Source of the DNA: Lenzites betulinus
Lineage: Eukaryota; Basidiomycota; Agaricomycetes; Polyporales; Polyporaceae
Assembly: GCA_022264855.1 (NCBI GenBank)
Contig: JABYQU010000068.1
Location: 1 to 64,000, forward strand
Length of the DNA stretch: 64,000 nucleotides
Reading direction: 5' to 3'
Position 1 is the first letter of the stretch. Each line of letters begins with the position of its first letter. Position numbers and translations under genes: made by a program. This document shows, in pieces, positions 56,114-64,000 of the stretch. The notes beneath the pieces were generated by a model that was not told the origin of the DNA, did not search any database, and saw only the letters and a program-made list of their open reading frames with translations.

Positions 56114-56893
56114 ATGGTCGTGAGTGCAGCAATCTATGGGGCTATGATTTGTGGCGACTAATCATGATGTATATAGCGTCTCCAGCTGTCTATCAAGGCA
56201 GAGCTCGAAAACGTTACAGATCTGGTGCCCGCCACGGATGACTTCGAATATTTCTTCAAGGTCAGATCTGTCGAGCGAAGCGACGCACCTGCAGTTCTTG
56301 ATGCTTGCTTATGCAGGTAAAATGCACAAGTTGCAATGAAGAGCATCCAAAACTAGTCTCGGTCAATCGTCTCGTAGGTTTTACTGGTCTATGCGTAGTT
56401 CTACGCTCTAAGTGATATACGTCTCGTATAACAGGAAGAGCGCGAAGTTACGTCGGGCAAAGGCAGCGCAGCTCACTTCGTGTGGCGATGTGGTCTCTGC
56501 AAGCGAGAATCATCTGCGAAGTTCGAACCTGGTGAAAAGCCAAGACCGTACTCGGCAGATGCAAACGGCCAATTTGCACCCTTCCTGACCATCGATTGTC
56601 GAGGTCTGGAGTTTATAGGCTTTGACCCAAGGGTAGGACATCTCATGTCGTGTCGTAACATGGCTGATGGCGTTGACTCATATATAGGGAAACTGGAAGT
56701 GTGTTGGCGCGGAGTCTGGCACAGTTTTCTTTGAAGTCGATTTGGAGGAAGGCGAATGGGTCGACTACGATGAAAAGGTAACGGAGTACCAACATTATGT
56801 CAACTGTGAGTCCCCACTGATGTTTCAATCATCACGCAGTCCTCCCAACCTGTCGGGGTTTCCAATATCGAAAGTCAATGGGCAAGAGCATAA
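56114..56893 (+). CDS. DUF866 (CXXC zinc-binding, C1orf123-like) protein
   Basis: Small eukaryotic protein with paired CxxC motifs; molecular role not settled. Exon 1 holds only MV plus one base, followed by intron 56120-56175. The rest reads LQLSIKAELENVTDLVPATD, FEYFFKVKCTSCNEEHPKLV (first CxxC), REVTSGKGSAAHFVWRCGLC (second CxxC with CKRESS), FEPGEKPRPYSADANGQFAP, LTIDCRGLEFIGFDPRGNWK, then VFFEVDLEEGEWVDYDEK. The last exon encodes SSQPVGVSNIESQWARA. Five introns. About 165 residues, normal. It is convergent with the IQ-motif gene. Confidence 0.9.
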
Positions 56894-57102
56894 GGATACG
56901 ACTACAGTGGACACAACATGTACAGTACATCCTGATTCGAATCGTATGGGAGTCTCAACATTAACGGTCGTGAGTAAAAGTCCGTCACAGGTATATGTCA
57001 TGTATATGCTATAGGAAAGTCCGGGTATGTGAGTCGGATGTGTCAGAAGCCGCAAGTCAACACGGATGTTAGACGTGTTCATCCGCGACGTGACCATGCC
57101 TG

Positions 57103-59300
57103 TTACTGAGATGACTGCGCAGGCGTTGAGGTTTCTCCGACTGGGTCAGGGTCGGTACCTACACCGCCGTGCATCTGCGTAGATGCCTCTTCATTATGGT
57201 CTTCGGCGTGATCCCGCTCCGTGGTGCCCGTGACAGGCTCGTCATCGTCTTTGCTTGATTTCCGCCCATGAACACGACCGGCGACTTTGTCCACCGCGGT
57301 CGCAGTCTCGTCTTTGGCGCTCTTAAGGATTGCACCTTGTTTCTTCTTGAATTTACCAATGTGCTCGATGCTGCAGTACGAAACGCGTCAATGCAATCGG
57401 TCATCCGCAATACCGTTGATGCGACGTACCCCCACAGGGCCAGCTCCGCTTTGCTGTACTCGACCTTGCTCATATCTACACCGCGTTCTTCCAATACGGA
57501 AGTGAAACGCTTAAAGTGCTGTGGAGCCACATGGTGTCAAGATGGGCCAGGCTCCATTCCGCTCATAGTGTAGCACACTCACGTCAATCGATGTCCTAGA
57601 AGCAATTATATCAGACGCAGCTTCCTAATTAGCAGGACGTCGGGCATACCGGTAGTGGCCAGAGAGCGGCGAAAGCGTATGAATCAAGCCATCCTTTACG
57701 GAGATCAGACCGGCGGAGGTGACCAGGCCACCGGCCAGGAAAGATGAATGCTGAAAGGTCCCAGGGGCTGTGCGGAACTGTTAGGGGGGGAGCATATCAT
57801 TGTGCACGCGTGCCTTACCCTTGATTCCGATGAAGATATTGACTGTGCAGCGAGCAAAGTGACGATCAGAGTTTGCCTGAACGGAGGAAGCACAGGCACG
57901 AACAGTTCTTGTCCTGCGCGACATCAGCATCTCCCGCGTGGAATCAATGTCGGAGATGCTCACCGACACATAGATCCAGGTATTTCGCTTGATCGTTTTT
58001 CTGAGCAACTTGTCCACCAGCCCACGGAGCGTGAAATTCTTCCACAACACTCTCTTGATGGGGTTCTTGGGTTGCCTCCGAAGTCCGACATAGTGCATCA
58101 TCTGGCTGTCGGCGTCGCCGGACAGCGAGGAGCTTGCACTAGCCCCCGAGTTCGAGGACGGAGATGGTGCACTGAAACTATGCCGAGGTTCCGGAGTGCG
58201 ATGTGCCTCGTCGAACGGCACTATCCCCCGTCCCCCGCCGGCGTCTTTCCACCGACCGGCGGTAGTGTCCACTAATTCGCCATTGTGCGCCCAGCGGAGC
58301 TTGCCGGTGCTGTCGGTCGTTACCAGATAGTTCAGGCCTGCCAGGGGCGTGTGAGCGGGGACGCGGGATGAGCTAACGAGCCTAGGCCTACGCTGTTCAG
58401 GGGAGAGGTACGTGATTCTCTGCAGCCTGCGGTCAGCGCCGCGAACCCGGAAGGCACCCGCCTAAAAACAACCCACCTCTTTCTCGAGCTGTTCTCGGGG
58501 ACATTCTTTAAGGGAGAGATCCTTCCCGCCGCCGCGATCTAGCCTGCGGGCCATCAGCGATAGGTGGTGACAGCGGGCACAGGAGTCTCGTTACCATCGG
58601 AAGAAGTTGTCGCTCGTGTCTTCTCGTTTCCACCTGCTGTGGTAGTACTGTGCGTCAATGTCAGCAGGTGCCCGAGAAGCTCCAGTCTGATTGGCAACGG
58701 CACCTTTACTGCGTGTGTGGTTGGCAGTTCGCGCGCGAAACTTAGTCATTGCGTCTGCGGCGCCGCAGGCGGTTCTGCACTCACAGTTCGAGCCATAGCG
58801 ATGCTTTCTAAGGATGACCAACGTTCAGCGCGTGTCAGTGATACACTCCCTGGATGGACACTCTCACCCGTCGATGAGCTCCAGCCAATGCTGGGTCTCG
58901 AGATGCTTCCTGGCAGCTTCGGGGTAGGCGCTTTTGCCCTTCGAAAGCATCTCATCTCCATCCTGGAGGCGCGCAGCGAGGAATGTAGCCCGTCGCCAGC
59001 GGTCGCGGGGCGTGTTCTTGCCCTTCTCCGCGGCATCTCTACCAACCTAGTGTTGTCCAGACGTTCAGTAAGTATTGACTTGGCCCTCTGTCCGATGACA
59101 GGCCCTGATCGGGCGTGGTGGCGCACCTTCATCCGCGCGTGTAGAACCATGTCTTGCCAGAGGAAGTCCGAGCCCAAATATCGTTTGCGCATGCGCCTTC
59201 GCCATGCCTTCTGTATGCGCGCTGCGGCGTGTTCCCGCGCGGTCTCCTCGAGCTGTTCTTCTTCCGTGGGTCTGTGTAGGGCGTCGTCAAGAGCCTGCAT
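57103..59300 (-). CDS. IQ calmodulin-binding motif protein of fungi
   Basis: An IQ motif near the N terminus ([20 protein letters not shown], about residues 22-41) should bind calmodulin. Downstream: [100 protein letters not shown], a Ser-rich linker, then [31 protein letters not shown] and [15 protein letters not shown]. These blocks fit a conserved fungal IQ-domain family whose function I cannot name. The C terminus is charged and Ser/Thr-rich ([16 protein letters not shown]). At least nine introns, two of which flank a 5-nt micro-exon (58704-58708). The start at [11 protein letters not shown] was chosen by family-like length; an in-frame ATG at 59423 is an alternative. Confidence 0.82.
58704..58708 (-). 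other. 5-nt micro-exon in the IQ-motif gene
   Basis: On the minus strand the five bases TAAAG sit between an intron 58709-58784 (GTGAGT..ACGCAG) and an intron 58648-58703 (GTGCCG..GCACAG). Including them gives GSN-LK-YYHSRW in frame. Skipping them breaks the frame. Confidence 0.75.
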
Positions 59301-59728
59301 GTCGAGTAGAGTTATGGTGCTGAGAGGCGCCCAAAAGCACAATCCTCTGCGTACATATACCATGACGTCATCGCTCTGCGCAGGCACAGCGGTGGAGGAC
59401 TTCGGGTATAAACCGGGTGGCACGGGGCAGTACGAGGAGTAGGAGCATGAAGTTCCTGGAATAAGCTGCTAATTTTCCATGCTGTACATGTGATGTGCAT
59501 AACGGAGTCCGTGCATTCCAGCCGCGATCCTGGGATACGATTAAAGTGCTACAAGGGTGTATGTTGCGGGGATATACGTTGTGTGTGCCGAGCCTGAAAA
59601 AAGACAGAGAGAGACGCGTGTGGTAGTACTATTGAGCATGCACAGGAAACAAGATGAGGATGGATGGTAGAAAATGTAAATGAGAGATGCCGATGCGAGC
59701 GCGGGAGGGGCGAGCATATACAGCCCGA
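59301..59728. other. intergenic region
   Basis: About 430 bp between the IQ-gene start and the kinase-gene stop. It may include a longer 5' end of the IQ gene (ATG 59423). Nothing else recognised. Confidence 0.4.
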
Positions 59729-62700
59729 TTACTTGAAGCCTACAAAGCTCCAGCCCGGCTGGAGTTCGAGGTACGGATGTTTCCGCAACTCGGTAGCCGA
59801 AGGGCGTTCGTCAGGATCACTGCAAAAATATTAGTATTTGTGGAGACAACACGGTATACCCGGGAAATACTCACGCAGCGAAGCACTTCAGCCGGAAGTC
59901 ATCGGCGAGCGAAGAGAGGCCGATGCCCTCCGGAACCGGTGGAGCCTGCTTGTTATGATACAACTGCAAGCGCCATGGTCAGTCCGGGGATCATCAATAG
60001 CAAGACGAGGCGGACGTACATGGAGCAAGACCGCCATCGGCTCTCGGCCAAGCCACGGACGTTGACCCGTCCACATCTCGAACACCACGCAGCCAACACT
60101 CCAGATATCGATCTTAGAGTTGTACCCCTTGCCCTTGGAGTTCACGACTTCGGGCGCCATCCAGAACACGGTGCCCTGCATAGAGGTGTATGCGCCCGCC
60201 ATGTTGATGTCGTCCGTGCGCCTCGAGATACCAAAGTCGGAGATCTTGCAAACACCTGTTGTCTCCACCAGGATGTTGTCCGCTTTCAGATCCTGGGGAC
60301 AGTGTTAGTATATATAACGAGTACCGGCAACATGTGAGCTTACTCGGTGCAGGATACCCCGGGAGTGGAGGTACTCCAGACCGCCTAGAATCTGGCCGGT
60401 GAACGACTTCGTGACCTCCTCGTCGAAGCGACCATGCTTGCGCAGACAGCTCGCAATCGAACCACCAGGAACATACTCCAAGAAACTGTCAAGGCCAGTC
60501 AGTCAACTGCATCCACGTACCGCTTCCACGCTGTACTCACATGCTCAAGAATGTCGGGGTCTCCTCGAAGCCGAGATACTGCACGATGTTCGGGTGGTCC
60601 AAGTCCTTGAGGGTCTCGCTCTCCAGCTTGAGCGCCTCGACGACGGTGACCTGCCGGGAATCGTCCTTGTCGCTCGCCGTCCGGGGGATCTCGACCTGCT
60701 TCACCGCAATCATCTCGCCGGTAGTGGCGTTGAGCGCCAGGTACACCCTGCCGTACGTCCCCTTGCCGATGAGCTCGCCCCGGACCCAGCGGAAGATAGC
60801 TACTCAAGACGGAAAAACGCGTCAGCCACCACTGCATCACCAATGCGCAAAAGGCACGACTCACGTTTCGCACCGCCGCCCGGAGATGCGTCCGCAGCCC
60901 CGGAAGACGCCGGGCCCTTCCCCTGCTCGGTCGTGACCTCCTCGAGCTTGCTCCCCCACAGCTTCGTGTGCCGCTTGCGCGAGAGCGGCGCGACGGTCGT
61001 ATCCACCCCGCGCGACGTGCGGTCCAGCTGCCGCTTGTGCTCCGCGGCAACGACACGGATCGACTTCTTGTGCTTGAAACGCTGCGGGGCTGGCACCGCG
61101 GGAGCCTCCGTGGCCGTGGGCGACGTGCCGCCCGAAGGGGTCTCGATGACAGGCTTGTCGAGATCGTGTTCGGGGAAGTACTCCTCCAGCCGCTCGTACA
61201 TGACCTCGGGCGGTGGACGCGGCGCCCAGGTGACATCGAAGTTGTTGTCGAACTTGCTGATCCGGTCCTTGAGCTTCTTCGTCGGCTGGGTGACCACCGG
61301 CGTCCTGCGGATTTTGGGAGTCGGCAGGCTGGGAGGCGGGAAATCAGGCACAGGGGGAAGAGCGGGCTTGCCAGAGGCCGGCGAGCTCTCGATGCTGAGA
61401 GTGAGAGGCGGCCGGGTGCTAGACCGTGCCTTCTGGGAAGAGCCATCCTGGGATTCCGATGTCTTCTGGGGCTTCCTCAGCCAAATGGTTCCACCCTCTC
61501 CACCACTGCTATCCGAGTCCTCAGGGTCTGCGTAGCCAGCGTCGTGCAAAATCGTCGGCGTCATCGTGGAGCTGAACGAAGATATGTCCGTGAGAGGAGG
61601 CGTCGGAAGCTGCTGAATGACCGGCGGCGGCATAGGCTGCTTCGGTGGGGGGCGCATGGTACCCTCGGCCGCGTTCTCGTCAATGAAGCCCTTGAACCAT
61701 GTGCGGTCATCGACGCGGACGGTATGCGCACTTCCGTCCTCGTCGATTGCGCCGCGTTGCGCGAACGCGGCACCAGGGGTGCTGGGGGACGAAACAGTCG
61801 GTTCCGAGAGGTTGACTGGCCCGGACGCGAGCAGTGTGCCGGTGATGGGACTGCGGGGAGGAGTCCGCGGTCCGTTGGCGACACGCACGGGATGGTCTGC
61901 AACAGAAGGCGGTATCTGCATGTGAGATTCGTTGTACGACCGCGACAGCTGGGTACCCCCATGGAGGATCTCATCCCGATCGCTATGGGATTGTATCGCG
62001 GAGCCTGACGTGCTGTAGCTGTGGGTGGGTCCCGAAATATTCCGGCGAGAGGCAGATTCATACGTCTCTGAAGTCTGTGGCGAGTGGAAGTACCGCGGCT
62101 GGGTGAATGGAGACGAGCCGCTATCACCGAGAGCAGAATGGGGACGCGGGAACGGATCCTGAGAGGGCGAGGACAAGCCAAGGTACGTGCCACCCCCGGA
62201 TGGACTGCCGGTGTGGGAAGTGGCAAACTGGCGCATATAGCCTGGCGAAGGAATCGAGCGGGCAATGTCAGGAGATACGGTCAACTCAGTGTGAGCAGAC
62301 GTGATCTCTCCAGACGACGCGCTCGGAAGCGATGGTGCCCCAGAACTGCTCCCCCCTGTTGATGGACGTGTGAGCAATGGCAGAGGAGGTTGTGGCACAC
62401 GCGTGTTGCGACCGGGCTGCAAACTCGGAGGATGCCTGTTATAAGCATCCTTCAGGTTGTTCATGCTCTTCGCCGCTCCGCGCACAAGGGTGTGTTGAGG
62501 CGGCTTAGGTTCTGGCTTGCTGTTGGGATGCTTCCAGGTTACTGCCCAGGTGATTGGCACCTGCTTGTTAGACTTTTTGCGCGACGATTCACCTGGACGA
62601 AGAGCTAGCGCGCTGGTCATGCCTGGGATTGAAGGGGGACTCAGGGGGAAACGGCGACCTTCTGGAGTGGTCGCAGGAAGGTCGTTTTTGTATCCGCCAG

Positions 62701-64000
62701 ACGGCAGGTCTGAGGCCGAAGGGACCATGATCCACGGGTCGCGGCGACTCCTGCTCTCCAGAGGGTCGTACCCAGCCGTCCGCATGTTACGAGGGCTTCC
62801 CTCCTTGCGCACGTCGCGCTCCTTGTGTGGCTCTCTCCGTCTCCGCTCACGATCTGACTGCGCCCTCTCCTCTCGCTCCCTATGCGCCCGCCAATGCTGG
62901 TTAGAGAAGCTGGATGGCTGCCCGTCGTTTGTATGGCTCCTCTCCCGTTCCACGTGCGGCTCGTTGAGGGCGCTTGAATAGGGTTCTGTCGGGGTCGGGT
63001 GGGTGCCGTCCACGAATCGCGAGCTCTTCGGAGACGTGCCCGAAAGCGTAGGCATGCTAACGTTGGAGTAGAAGGGATCCGGTCGGTACGGGTGCGCCTC
63101 CGGGCTGCGCAGAACCGAGCGTTCGGGGGAAAGCATGCCGGCCGGAGAGCGCGACCGGTGACGTCCTGGAGGGGACGAGGGACGGTAGCCTGGCGTCGGC
63201 AATGTCCGTGCATGTACGGTGGGACGGACAGGTTCTCGGGCGTCCCGCACGACGTCGGTGTCGCCGTGGTCGAGATCATCCGACACCGATGCTTCATATC
63301 CGACCTCGGCATGATGCGCCTCGCTAGCCGACGATTGGCTGTTCTGGCGGAGCCGCGTGGCGCGATTGGGACGCAAGGGTGCATAGAGATCCTGCTGGGG
63401 CAGGACTGGCGGGGGAATGGTGTTGACCGTCGTGCTGGTGATCTGGTCGTAGACAGCCTCGTGGACGGTGGCGGAGGAATGGGAGACGAGCAGCTTCAGA
63501 TTTCCAGAGTGATCGCCACGTTGCCGGTACAGGTCAAAGAGCTCCTCATCGGTAAGGGCTTCGCCGATAGCGAACTGTCCAACTTCGGTCCGATAGATGG
63601 AGTAGGTAGCCTGATCTTCGTCCGAGATTTGGAGCTAGAGAGCGGCGAATTGAACTTCCGAATGTGAAGTGAATGAACACCGCGACGCACCTTCGTAAAA
63701 ATGCGTTCTCGAATGAACGCGGGGGTCATCGCACCCGTGATATCTACGACCTGCAGGTTCTCGGCGTCGGTGGTCACGAGGACAATCACCTTTTCCATCG
63801 GGCTGGAGCGAAACATTGTCGGAACGGGGGCATATGAATCCGGCGTTGCGACAGTGGGTGACTGCGGTGCTGGTCAGACACTGTAGCGGCGAAAATAGCG
63901 GACGGACGTACTGTGGCCGGACGGGCACCGCTGAGAGAGCCGCGGCGGACGGGTATCTGCTGCGACCGCATGCGCTCGTACAGTCGTGGCCTTGAGCCTG
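59729..64000 (-). CDS. BCK1: MAPKKK of the Bck1/Mkh1 type, cut by the right edge
   Basis: Kinase kinase kinase of the cell wall integrity MAPK pathway, acting downstream of PKC. The C-terminal kinase domain (about 59729-60830) shows FRWVRGELIGKGTYGRVYLA (Gly loop), EMIAVKQVEI (catalytic Lys), FLEYVPGGSIASCLRKHGRF, LHSRGILHRDLKADNILVE, CKISDFGISRR, GTVFWMAPEVV and WSVGCVVFEMWTGQRPWLGR. It ends ELQPGWSFVGFK. A Ser/Pro-rich region of more than 800 residues lies upstream, with PPPEVMYERLEEYFPEHDLD just before the kinase, a segment known from Bck1 homologues. Near the edge a ubiquitin-fold, RA/RBD-like domain is seen (EKVIVLVTTDAENLQVVDIT, then EGxALTDEEL-like IGEALTDEELFDLYRQRGDH). The 5' end lies outside the window. 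Confidence 0.93.

Noticed and set aside
60499..61446. 315-codon ORF and a 346-codon plus ORF overlapping the MAPKKK
   Set aside because: Alternative frames of the same GC-rich coding DNA. The kinase frame carries conserved motifs and the others do not.
1..64000. CRISPR arrays, operons or bacterial-type gene clusters
   Set aside because: No regularly spaced direct repeats were seen, and genes are intron-rich, individually promoted and on both strands, as expected for a fungal nuclear genome.

Overview
The window looks like gene-dense nuclear DNA of a filamentous basidiomycete, most likely an agaricomycete. Nearly every recognisable gene is cut by many short introns of roughly 50-75 bp with GT..AG ends. 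Genes sit a few hundred bp apart on both strands, coding DNA is GC-rich with C/G-ending codons, and the protein set is eukaryotic and fungal (Rpn2, septin, ESCRT-III, Zn2Cys6 factor, CSL factor, Bck1-type MAPKKK, COX6A). I see no rRNA, tRNA, CRISPR array or intact transposon.

Layout. 1-3900: a Pro-rich partial coding region running off the left edge on the minus strand, with a frame break at a C7 run, plus a second minus ORF (2306-2884); neither is recognised. 3932-7025: Zn2Cys6 transcription factor. 7461-10497: VPS20/CHMP6 and a convergent U-box cyclophilin (PPIL2 type). 10775-16421: mitochondrial PPR protein, a tiny Mim2-like outer-membrane protein, and an MFS sugar transporter. 17289-29923: five genes on the plus strand: DEAD-box helicase, DUF4203-like multispanning protein, an unknown protein, a CSL (Su(H)/CBF1) transcription factor and a GT32-like glycosyltransferase. 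30104-34757: ribulose-phosphate 3-epimerase, two tandem GPI-anchored secreted peptides, and COX6A. 35013-44109: Rpn2, a D-2-hydroxyacid dehydrogenase, importin alpha, LSM5 and bS16m, all plus strand. 44294-55945: ACBP-ankyrin protein, succinyl-CoA ligase alpha, Mtr10/transportin-SR, Cdc3-like septin, nitrilase and mS35, all minus strand. 56114-64000: DUF866 zinc protein, an IQ-motif protein, and a Bck1-like MAPKKK cut by the right edge.

Most genes are ordinary housekeeping genes with no operon-like logic. Themes shared by several genes are mitochondrial function (PPR, Mim2, helicase, COX6A, LSC1, bS16m, mS35), nuclear transport (importin alpha, Mtr10), proteostasis (Rpn2, U-box cyclophilin), and cell wall or surface biology (Bck1-type kinase, septin, GPI-anchored peptides, glycosyltransferase).

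The observations most worth checking are two independent 5-nt micro-exons (one inside the zinc cluster of the transcription factor, one in the IQ protein), a 13-nt micro-exon coding active-site residues of the epimerase, the tandem GPI-peptide pair with conserved 3' flanks, and the frame-broken gene at the left edge. I did not find a convincing new multi-gene system. Exon boundaries were inferred by eye from splice signals and reading frame, so CDS spans include introns and small boundary errors are possible.
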